Below are positions 32,448 through 42,390 of a DNA stretch of 64,000 bases, piece by piece. Source of the stretch: an uncultured Clostridia bacterium (GTDB taxonomy: Bacteria; Bacillota; Clostridia; Oscillospirales; Acutalibacteraceae); assembly GCA_945874765.1 (NCBI GenBank), contig CAMCHQ010000005.1, positions 1-64,000 on the forward strand, written 5' to 3'. The stretch's first letter is position 1. Every line of letters begins with the position of its first letter. Both the position numbers and the translations under genes were made by a program. The notes under the pieces are model-generated. The model saw only the letters and a list, made by a program, of their open reading frames with translations, made no database searches and had not been told where the DNA came from.

Positions 32448-32537
32448 AGATAAGGAGCTTGCCGATAGACGGTTAGCCCTGCTTTATTGGTAAAAATAAT
32501 CGCCAACTTTTAGCGGAGCATGGCGGTTATTTTTTTA
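32448..32537 (+). ncRNA. Candidate antisense RNA (antitoxin) to the small hydrophobic peptide gene
   Basis: A ~90-nt transcript is predicted from the promoter at 32413-32441 to the bidirectional terminator at 32492-32537. It holds no ORF and is complementary to the 3' end of the minus-strand peptide mRNA. It begins GATAAGGA... and then CGGTTAGC, the same two blocks found at the 5' end of the opposing RNA. Layout matches type I antitoxin RNAs. Inferred from promoter and terminator only. Confidence 0.55.
32492..32537. terminator. Bidirectional terminator shared by the two small transcripts
   Basis: Arms AAAAATAATCGCC (32492-32504) and GGCGGTTATTTTT (32522-32534) pair with one wobble and give T-runs on both strands. 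It includes the stop codon of the 21-aa minus-strand peptide. Confidence 0.75.
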
Positions 32538-32592
32538 TTGCTAATATGAGTGCCAAAATAAGTACAAGTGTAACTATTGTTGCGTATTCCAT
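32527..32592 (-). CDS. 21-aa hydrophobic peptide, candidate type I toxin
   Basis: MEYATIVTLVLILALILA then IKK and stop: one transmembrane helix with a lysine tail, the form of type I toxin or holin-like peptides of Firmicutes. The second of two in-frame ATGs (32592; the other is 32598) is chosen because AGGGGGTG lies 6 nt before it. It has its own consensus promoter (32689-32717) with a ~90-nt structured leader, and an antisense promoter faces it. Too small to be sure by sequence alone. Confidence 0.6.
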   Translation of the reverse strand: MEYATIVTLVLILALILAIKK

Positions 32593-32688
32593 CAGCATCA
32601 CCCCCTAATGATTAATATTAGAGGGTCGTGCCCTCTGTATAGAGAGCTAACCGCCTACCGTATCTGGTAGTTTTCCTTATCCAAATTA

Positions 32689-32717
32689 ATTATATAATAT
32701 TCAAACGTATGTGTCAA
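32689..32717 (-). promoter_or_regulatory. Consensus promoter of the hydrophobic peptide mRNA
   Basis: Minus strand: TTGACA (32717-32712), 17-bp spacer, TATAAT (32694-32689). The leader begins GGATAAGG and contains hairpins CTACC/GGTAG and AGAGGGnnnnnnCCCTCT before the ribosome site. Confidence 0.85.
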
Positions 32718-32738
32718 TTAAACATTTTTACAAAACAA

Positions 32739-32772
32739 AAGGACAGCGGAGTGTTGAACTTCCGTTGTCCTT
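32739..32772 (-). terminator. Terminator of the small Xre gene
   Basis: Imperfect hairpin AAGGACAGCGGAG / CTTCCGTTGTCCTT; on the minus strand it is followed by TTTTGTTTTG. It ends at the Xre stop codon. Confidence 0.6.
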
Positions 32773-32974
32773 ATTTTTTATCCGTTCTGCCAAGAATATA
32801 ATCTATGCTTGTATTATAAAAATCTGCAAGTGCGATTAAAATTTCGGGCGGAATTGTCCTTTCGCCGCTTTCATAATAAGCGTATGTTCGCTGAGGTATA
32901 TTCAGCCTTTCACCTATCTGGGTTTGGGTTAAATCGTTATCCTCTCTCAAGTCTCTTATTCGTTTATATTTCAT
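32771..32974 (-). CDS. Small Xre-family helix-turn-helix regulator
   Basis: 67 aa, almost entirely one Cro/C1-type HTH: IRDLREDNDLTQTQIGERLNIPQRTYAYYESGERTIP..ILIALADFYNTSIDYILGRTD. Proteins of this size are common chromosomal repressors. No ribosome site is present before the ATG; a TATAAT at 32984-32989 (minus strand) would start the mRNA only a few bases upstream, so it may be leaderless. A perfect 10-bp inverted repeat (32995-33024) lies directly upstream and may be its operator. Target genes unknown; neighbours are galE and the peptide/antisense pair. Confidence 0.85.
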   Translation of the reverse strand: MKYKRIRDLREDNDLTQTQIGERLNIPQRTYAYYESGERTIPPEILIALADFYNTSIDYILGRTDKK

Positions 32975-32994
32975 TTTACTGCAATTATATAGCA

Positions 32995-33024
32995 GGACAA
33001 CGGAAAAATAAGTATCCGTTGTCC
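32995..33024. promoter_or_regulatory. Inverted repeat upstream of the Xre gene, possible operator
   Basis: Perfect arms GGACAACGGA (32995-33004) and TCCGTTGTCC (33015-33024). It covers the -35 region of the Xre promoter and lies between the galE stop and the Xre start. Related GGACAGCGGA/TCCGTTGTCC arms occur again in the terminator after the Xre gene. Confidence 0.55.
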
Positions 33025-33046
33025 GTTTAACTTTATATTCTTATTA

Positions 33047-34063
33047 TTAATCAGGGTAGCCGTTAGGGTTTTGGCTTTGCCATCTCCAGCTGTCCTCACA
33101 CATTTCGTCAAGTCCTCTTTCAGCTTTCCAGCCGAGTTCTCTGAGTGCCTTGCTCGGGTCTGAATAGCAAGTAGCAATATCGCCGTCACGACGTGGTCCG
33201 ATAACGTATGGGATTTTCTTACCCGAAGCCTTTTCAAAAGCCTTTACAACGTCAAGAACCGAATAGCCTACGCCGGTACCGAGGTTGTAAATGAAGAGAC
33301 CGTCTTCACCCTCAACCTTTTCAACAGCTTTGATGTGACCGAGTGCAAGGTCAACTACATGGATATAGTCACGAACGCCTGTTCCGTCAGGAGTATCATA
33401 ATCGTCGCCGAATACGTTAAGGTGGTCAAGTTTTCCGATAGCAACCTGAGTGATATAGGGCATAAGGTTGTTAGGAATACCGTTAGGATCTTCACCCATT
33501 GTACCGCTCTTGTGAGCACCGATTGGGTTGAAATAACGAAGAAGGCAGATTGACCAGCTGTTGTCGGAAACATAGAGGTCTTTGAGTATGCATTCAATCA
33601 TAAACTTTGTTCTGCCGTATGGGTTTGTAACACCGCCGACTTCCATATCCTCGGTAAGAGGGGATACGTTGTTCATACCGTAAACTGTAGCCGATGATGA
33701 AAATACAATCTTCTTGCAGCCGTGCTTTCTCATAACGTCAAGCAAAACAAGTGTGCCTGTTACGTTGTTATCAAAATATTCAAGCGGTTTATGTACGCTT
33801 TCACCTACAGCCTTTAAGCCTGCAAAGTGAATAACCGATGTAATGTTTTCCTTTTCAAAAACCTTGCTCAAACCCTCGGCATCTCTGATGTCACACTCAT
33901 AAAAGCTGAAATCTTTGCCGACTAAAGCCTTGATTCTGTCATAAGAGCTTTTCTTGCAGTTGTAAAGATTATCAACAACTACAACGTCCTGACCCGCATT
34001 CATAAGTTCAACGCAGGTGTGAGAGCCGATATAACCGAGACCGCCTGTAACTAATACTGACAT
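33047..34063 (-). CDS. galE: UDP-glucose 4-epimerase
   Basis: 338 aa, normal for GalE; interconverts UDP-glucose and UDP-galactose with bound NAD (Leloir pathway and glycan precursors). NAD-binding GGLGYIGSH (7-15), catalytic FSSSATVYG (~121-129) and Y-x-x-x-K (YGRTK, ~149-153), [14 protein letters not shown] (~172-185) are all present. A single transcription unit is likely, 41 bp downstream of proS on the same strand. Together with lacZ in this window it supports lactose/galactose use. Confidence 0.96.
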   Translation of the reverse strand: MSVLVTGGLGYIGSHTCVELMNAGQDVVVVDNLYNCKKSSYDRIKALVGKDFSFYECDIRDAEGLSKVFEKENITSVIHFAGLKAVGESVHKPLEYFDNNVTGTLVLLDVMRKHGCKKIVFSSSATVYGMNNVSPLTEDMEVGGVTNPYGRTKFMIECILKDLYVSDNSWSICLLRYFNPIGAHKSGTMGEDPNGIPNNLMPYITQVAIGKLDHLNVFGDDYDTPDGTGVRDYIHVVDLALGHIKAVEKVEGEDGLFIYNLGTGVGYSVLDVVKAFEKASGKKIPYVIGPRRDGDIATCYSDPSKALRELGWKAERGLDEMCEDSWRWQSQNPNGYPD

Positions 34064-34104
34064 AATGCTACCTCCGTAGTTTTATATAAAAATATTTTTA
34101 TTGA

Positions 34105-35547
34105 TTAATAAGCTTTGCCCCAATAGAGCATTTTCTTTGCAGGCTTGCCACAGCAAACGCAAACGTCTGAAATTTCCTCTTGCTCAAACGGGATACAACG
34201 TGAGCCGACGCCGGTAATTTCCTTTACCTTGTCCTCACATTCTTCACTGCCACACCACATAGCCTTGACAAAACCGTCGCCGTTTTCTTCAAGTGCCTTT
34301 GTGATTTCGTCCATAGACTTGCATTTATATGTTCTTCTCTCTCTGTTTTCAAGAGCATTTTTGTAAAGTCCGTCACGAACCTCTTGAAGCTTTTGAGGAA
34401 TAACTGCAGCGATATCGTCAAGAGAAACGACTGTTTTCTCTCTGTTGTGCCTTGTAACTACAACGCATTGATTGTTTTCAATATCTCTCGGGCCGATTTC
34501 AACTCTAATCGGAACGCCTTTCATTTCATACTCGGCAAACTTCCAACCCGGTGAATTTTCGCTGTCGTCAATCTTAGCTCTGCAAACTTTCTTAAGCTCG
34601 TCGCAAAGTGCATTGGCTCTTTCAAGTACACCCTCTTTGTGCTGAGCAATAGGAACAACAATAACCTGAATAGGTGCAACGGCAGGCGGTAATACAAGAC
34701 CGTTGTTGTCGCCGTGTGTCATAATAATAGCACCAATCATTCTTGTTGTCATACCCCATGAAGTTTGATGAGGGTACTGAAGTTTGTTTTCCCTGTTAGA
34801 GAACTGAATGTCAAAAGCTTTTGCGAAGCCGTCGCCGAAATAGTGGCTTGTACCTGCCTGAAGCGCTTTACCGTCGTGCATAAGTGCCTCAATACAATAT
34901 GTACGTTCTGCACCGGCAAACTTGTCGCTGTCCGTTTTCATACCCTGAACAACAGGCATTGCAAGGTCCTCTTGGCAGAATTTAGTATATACATTAAGCA
35001 TTCTTTCCGTTTCTTCAATAGCTTCCTCGGCAGTTTCGTGAAGAGTGTGTCCCTCCTGCCATAAGAATTCTCTTGAACGAAGGAAAGGTCTTGTAGTCTT
35101 TTCCCATCTTACAACAGATACCCACTGATTGTAAAGCTTAGGCAAATCTCTGTAAGAATGAACGATATCACGGAAATGCTCACAGAAAAGAGTTTCCGAT
35201 GTAGGTCTTACGCAAAGTCTTTCCTCAAGCTTTTCGTTACCGCCGTATGTTACCCAAGCACATTCAGGTGCAAAACCCTCAACATGGTCAGCCTCTTTTT
35301 GAAGTAAGCTTTCAGGGATGAACATAGGCATATTAACATTCTCGTGGCCGAGCTCTTTAAACATACCGTCAAGAATTCTCTGGATATTTTCCCAAATTGC
35401 ATAGCCGTAAGGTCTGATTACCATACAGCCCTTTACACTTGTGTAAGAAACGAGTTCTGCCTTTTTGCACACGTCGGTGTACCACTTAGCAAAATCCTCG
35501 TCCATAGAGGTGATGGAATCAACCATCTTTTTCTGGTCGTTTGCCAT
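34105..35547 (-). CDS. proS: Prolyl-tRNA synthetase, archaeal/eukaryotic type (type 3)
   Basis: 480 aa class II synthetase that charges tRNA-Pro. It is the short ProRS type without the inserted editing domain: after motif 2 ([24 protein letters not shown], ~140-163) the chain goes directly to motif 3 and the anticodon domain ([18 protein letters not shown], ~292). The C-terminal domain has the zinc-binding-like [18 protein letters not shown] ending with the terminal Tyr typical of this type. No T-box leader is visible upstream. Confidence 0.95.
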   Translation of the reverse strand: MANDQKKMVDSITSMDEDFAKWYTDVCKKAELVSYTSVKGCMVIRPYGYAIWENIQRILDGMFKELGHENVNMPMFIPESLLQKEADHVEGFAPECAWVTYGGNEKLEERLCVRPTSETLFCEHFRDIVHSYRDLPKLYNQWVSVVRWEKTTRPFLRSREFLWQEGHTLHETAEEAIEETERMLNVYTKFCQEDLAMPVVQGMKTDSDKFAGAERTYCIEALMHDGKALQAGTSHYFGDGFAKAFDIQFSNRENKLQYPHQTSWGMTTRMIGAIIMTHGDNNGLVLPPAVAPIQVIVVPIAQHKEGVLERANALCDELKKVCRAKIDDSENSPGWKFAEYEMKGVPIRVEIGPRDIENNQCVVVTRHNREKTVVSLDDIAAVIPQKLQEVRDGLYKNALENRERRTYKCKSMDEITKALEENGDGFVKAMWCGSEECEDKVKEITGVGSRCIPFEQEEISDVCVCCGKPAKKMLYWGKAY

Positions 35548-35609
35548 ATTTTCGACTCCTTGTCATATTTTGATAGTTTAATAATAGTTTTAAATTACGT
35601 TTAATTCTT

Positions 35610-35638
35610 ATTATATAATAATAAAAACGATATGTAAA
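35610..35638 (-). promoter_or_regulatory. Promoter of proS
   Basis: Minus strand: TTTACA (35638-35633), 17-bp spacer, TATAAT (35615-35610), about 60 bp before the proS start. The rest of the 400-bp gap to the ATP synthase operon (35640-35900) is AT-rich with scattered TTGTTC/GAACAA words and no gene that I can support. Confidence 0.7.
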
Positions 35639-35900
35639 CACTATTTTTGAACAAAATTTTTGAACAGGTTTTGATTTTTTGTGACATATTGCCATTTATT
35701 TCGCTTGTTCTTGATTTGTTCATAATTGGTTGATATATTAAGGCTGTAGGCAAAATAAGCTTATAGTGGTTATCTATGGTAATTGCGATTGCGATATTGT
35801 CTTTTTGCACAAATAAAGCATTGCGTTTTTGTGAAATTTGTCTAACACTACAAATAGTAATAGATAATGTTACATTATGTATATTTTGGACAAAAAAGGC

Positions 35901-35929
35901 TTGAATTTGTATTTTTATTGTAGTATAAT
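35901..35929 (+). promoter_or_regulatory. Promoter of the ATP synthase operon
   Basis: TTGAAT (35901-35906), 17-bp spacer, TATAAT (35924-35929), 21 bp before the GTG start of atpB, which has AAGGGGG 0-7 nt upstream. Confidence 0.75.
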
Positions 35930-35950
35930 CACGACAGTACAAACAAGGGG

Positions 35951-37014
<1,064 letters not shown>

Positions 37015-37061
37015 AACAGTTTTAATCAAAAACAGTTTGATGAGAAAGGACCATAATTATA

Positions 37062-37544
37062 ATGTTAAAATTTGACATAAATATTCTTTGGACCTTGATA
37101 AACCTTATTATCTTTTTTGTGCTTATGAAACTGTTTTTATTTAAACCAATTAAGAAAACACTTGATAAGCGTAAGGAATTGATTGAAGGTCAGTTCAAGG
37201 CTGCTGAAGACAAAGAGAAAAAAGCCGAAGAGTTACAGGCACAGTATCAGTCACAACTCTCAGGCGTTGAAGATGAAAAGAAAGCTATAATCGCCGAAGC
37301 AAGAAACAATGCAAAAGGCGAGTATGACAAAATCGTTGCACGTGCAAATAACGACGCAACTAAGATTAAGCAGGATGCTAAAAAGGCATCTGAGCTTGAA
37401 AGCGAAAAGGCACGTCTTGCAGTTAAGCAGGAAATCGCAGAGCTTGCTATGCAGGCAGCAACCAAGGTTGTTGAAAAGGAGGTTTCTCCTGAAACCGATA
37501 AAATGCTCTACGACCAATTTTTAAATGAAAGCAGTGATAAATAA
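37062..37544 (+). CDS. atpF: ATP synthase Fo subunit b
   Basis: 160 aa. One N-terminal membrane helix (NILWTLINLIIFFVLMKLFLF, 5-25) followed by a long charged helical stalk (KKTLDKRKELIEGQFKAAEDKEKKAEEL...) to the end: the peripheral stator. Its stop overlaps the next start by one base (TAATG), so b and the delta-alpha fusion are translationally coupled. Confidence 0.94.
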   Translation: MLKFDINILWTLINLIIFFVLMKLFLFKPIKKTLDKRKELIEGQFKAAEDKEKKAEELQAQYQSQLSGVEDEKKAIIAEARNNAKGEYDKIVARANNDATKIKQDAKKASELESEKARLAVKQEIAELAMQAATKVVEKEVSPETDKMLYDQFLNESSDK

Positions 37545-39565
37545 TGATTCAAAATATTGAAAAATATCTTGACGCACTGTTTTCTGCTCACGCAAGTGTG
37601 TCAAGCTTGGAAGAAGCTTTAAATACTGTTAAAACCAATGCTGAGCTTAAAGAAATTTTTAACGACCCTAACGTTACTCTTGAAGAAAAGAAAAACGTTT
37701 CAAAGGAGCTTTTTGCCCCGTCTGTTAAGGATTTTGTAGCAGAGCTTGCAGCAAGCGGAAAGATTGACAGTTTAGGCGAAATCGTTGAGGCTTATATCTC
37801 ACAGCTCAACAAGCAAAACAATGTTGCCGAGGCAACAATTACCTGCGTAACAGAGCCTAATGACGAACAGTTAAAGGGCATTAAGGAATTTGTTTGCAAG
37901 CAGGAAAATGCAAATGATGCCGTAATCAAGGTTGTTAAAGATGATTCGCTTATCGGCGGTTTTATCGTAACAGTCGGCGACAAGCAATTTGACTTTTCTA
38001 TTAAGACAAAGCTTGACGGCATTAAGCAAAAAGTTATGGACTCTGCAAGAAGCAACGCTGTAACAAGCGAAAATGTTCTTGCGGTTTTGAAAAAGGATAT
38101 TAAGGATTTCGACCTTAGAACCAACAGCGAGGAAATCGGTACTGTTATTCGTGTAGGTGACGGAATTGCTACTATCCACGGTCTTGACCATGCAATGTAC
38201 GGCGAAATCGTTGTATTTGAAAACGGCGTTAAAGGTATGGTTCAGGATATTAAAAGACATCAAATCGGCGTTATTCTTTTTGATTCCGATACAGGTGTTG
38301 AACAGGGTACAAAGGTTAAGAGAACATACAAAAAAGCAGGTGTACCTGTAGGCGAAGGCTTTATCGGCAGAATTGTAAATTCACTCGGTGAGCCTATCGA
38401 CGGTAAGGGTGAGATTAAGGCTGACGGATACCGTCCGGTTGAACAGCCGGCTCCTTCAATTGTTGACCGTCAGAGCGTTGATACTCCGCTTGCAACCGGT
38501 ATTCTTTCAATCGACTCAATGTTCCCAATCGGCAGAGGTCAGCGTGAGCTTATCATCGGTGATAGGCAGACAGGTAAGACTTCTATCGCACTTGATACAA
38601 TTCTTAACCAAAAGGGTAAGGACGTAATTTGTATCTATAACGCAATCGGTCAAAAGGCGTCAAGCGTTGCTAAACTTGTAAATACACTTGAAAAAGCAGG
38701 CGCAATGGATTATACAATCGTTGTTTGCTCAACAGCAAGCGAACCTGCATCTCTTCAGTATATTTCACCTTATGCAGCAACTGCAATTGCCGAATACTTT
38801 ATGTATCAGGGCAAGGATTGCCTTATTGTATATGATGATTTAAGTAAACACGCAGTAGCTTATCGTGCTCTTTCACTTCTTCTTGAAAGAAGCCCGGGCC
38901 GTGAAGCTTATCCCGGTGACGTATTCTATCTTCATTCAAGACTTCTTGAACGTTCAAGCCGTCTTACAGATGAGCTCGGCGGCGGTTCTATTACTGCACT
39001 TCCTATCATCGAAACACAGGCAGGCGACGTTTCTGCTTATATTCCTACAAACGTTATTTCTATCACAGACGGTCAGATTTTCCTTGAAAGTGACTTGTTC
39101 TTCAGCGGTATGCGTCCGGCTGTAAACGTTGGTCTTTCCGTATCCCGTGTCGGCGGTGCGGCTCAAACAAAGGCTATGAAGAAAGCAGCAGGCTCACTTA
39201 GAATTGACTTGGCACAGTTTAGAGAAATGGAAGTATTTACCCAGTTCTCATCTGACCTTGATGAAGAAACAAAAGCAGGTCTTACCTACGGTAAGGGACT
39301 TATGGAACTTCTTAAACAGCCTTTGGGTCATCCGCTTTCACTTGCCGATATGGTATTTACACTTGTCGGTGCAACAGGCAGAAAGTTTATGGATATTCCT
39401 ACTGAGGATACTAAGAAATTCCAGAATGCAATGCTTGCTTATTTGAATGAAAACTACTCTCAGCTCGTTAATACAATCGAGCAGGAAAAAGTGCTTGAAG
39501 AGGGCACAAGAGAGCAGATTTTAGAGGCAATTGACGAATTTAAAAAGATTTATCAAGAGGGTTAA
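37544..39565 (+). CDS. Fused ATP synthase F1 delta and alpha subunits
   Basis: 673-aa single ORF. Residues ~1-172 are the delta subunit (OSCP): YLDALFSAHASVSSLEEALNTVK, then ADDSLIGGFIV-like KDDSLIGGFIVTVGDKQFDFSIKTKLDGIK, which is its normal C-terminus. Residues ~173-673 are a complete alpha subunit: RTNSEEIGTVIRVGDGIATIHGL, P-loop GDRQTGKT (339-346), ISITDGQIFLESDLF and VGLSVSRVGGAAQTKAMK. There is no stop, start or ribosome site between them. In nearly all bacteria atpH and atpA are separate genes. The fusion would tie the stator cap covalently to one alpha chain; with three alphas per F1 and one OSCP normally, stoichiometry is a puzzle unless extra delta parts are cleaved or tolerated. 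Confidence 0.93.
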   Translation: MIQNIEKYLDALFSAHASVSSLEEALNTVKTNAELKEIFNDPNVTLEEKKNVSKELFAPSVKDFVAELAASGKIDSLGEIVEAYISQLNKQNNVAEATITCVTEPNDEQLKGIKEFVCKQENANDAVIKVVKDDSLIGGFIVTVGDKQFDFSIKTKLDGIKQKVMDSARSNAVTSENVLAVLKKDIKDFDLRTNSEEIGTVIRVGDGIATIHGLDHAMYGEIVVFENGVKGMVQDIKRHQIGVILFDSDTGVEQGTKVKRTYKKAGVPVGEGFIGRIVNSLGEPIDGKGEIKADGYRPVEQPAPSIVDRQSVDTPLATGILSIDSMFPIGRGQRELIIGDRQTGKTSIALDTILNQKGKDVICIYNAIGQKASSVAKLVNTLEKAGAMDYTIVVCSTASEPASLQYISPYAATAIAEYFMYQGKDCLIVYDDLSKHAVAYRALSLLLERSPGREAYPGDVFYLHSRLLERSSRLTDELGGGSITALPIIETQAGDVSAYIPTNVISITDGQIFLESDLFFSGMRPAVNVGLSVSRVGGAAQTKAMKKAAGSLRIDLAQFREMEVFTQFSSDLDEETKAGLTYGKGLMELLKQPLGHPLSLADMVFTLVGATGRKFMDIPTEDTKKFQNAMLAYLNENYSQLVNTIEQEKVLEEGTREQILEAIDEFKKIYQEG

Positions 39566-39567
39566 TA

Positions 39568-41857
<2,290 letters not shown>

Positions 41858-41866
41858 GGTGATTAT

Positions 41867-42280
41867 ATGAATACTTTTCAACTTAAAATAATTGCATCTA
41901 ATAAAGTCTTTTTTGACGGTCAGGCGCAAAGCTTAACTATTCCAAGGCTTGACGGCGGCAGTGAGGCTTATCTTGCCATGCACGAAAACTGCGTTGTTCC
42001 TATTGAATTCGGTGAAATGAAAATTGTTGACGCCGAAGGTAAAACGATTAACGCATTTGTGGGCAGCGGCTTTCTTGAATTTCTTGATAACGAGGCTATG
42101 CTTGTTTGTATTTCGGCAGAGCTTCCTGAGGAAATCAATGAGCGCCGTGCTAAAGAGGCTCAGCTCAGAGCAGAGGAGGAACTTCGTCAAAAGCATTCTC
42201 TTCTTGAATATTATCACTCTCAGGCTAACCTTTCCCGTGCTATGGAAAGACTTAAAGTCAAGAGCCGTTATACAATGTAA
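41867..42280 (+). CDS. atpC: ATP synthase F1 subunit epsilon
   Basis: 137 aa. N-terminal beta sandwich (FQLKIIASNKVFFDGQAQSLTIPRLDGG...) and a C-terminal pair of helices (ERRAKEAQLRAEEELRQK ... YHSQANLSRAMERLKVKSR), the regulatory part. Last gene of the operon, followed by a terminator. Confidence 0.94.
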   Translation: MNTFQLKIIASNKVFFDGQAQSLTIPRLDGGSEAYLAMHENCVVPIEFGEMKIVDAEGKTINAFVGSGFLEFLDNEAMLVCISAELPEEINERRAKEAQLRAEEELRQKHSLLEYYHSQANLSRAMERLKVKSRYTM

Positions 42281-42297
42281 AAAAGTATATTTGTTTA

Positions 42298-42328
42298 AAG
42301 GGCAACCGCTTGGTTGTCCTTTTTTTAT
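42298..42328 (+). terminator. Terminator of the ATP synthase operon
   Basis: Hairpin AAGGGCAACC / GGTTGTCCTT (one wobble), then TTTTTTT, 18 bp after the atpC stop. Confidence 0.85.
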
Positions 42329-42329
42329 G

Positions 42330-42358
42330 TTGAAATGAATTATAATATATTGTATAAT
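42330..42358 (+). promoter_or_regulatory. Promoter of the lacZ-acpS-nnr unit
   Basis: TTGAAA (42330-42335), 17-bp spacer, TATAAT (42353-42358), 33 bp before the lacZ start; begins right at the end of the preceding terminator. Confidence 0.7.
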
Positions 42359-42390
42359 GTATTTATCTATGAATAAGGGGTATATGAACT

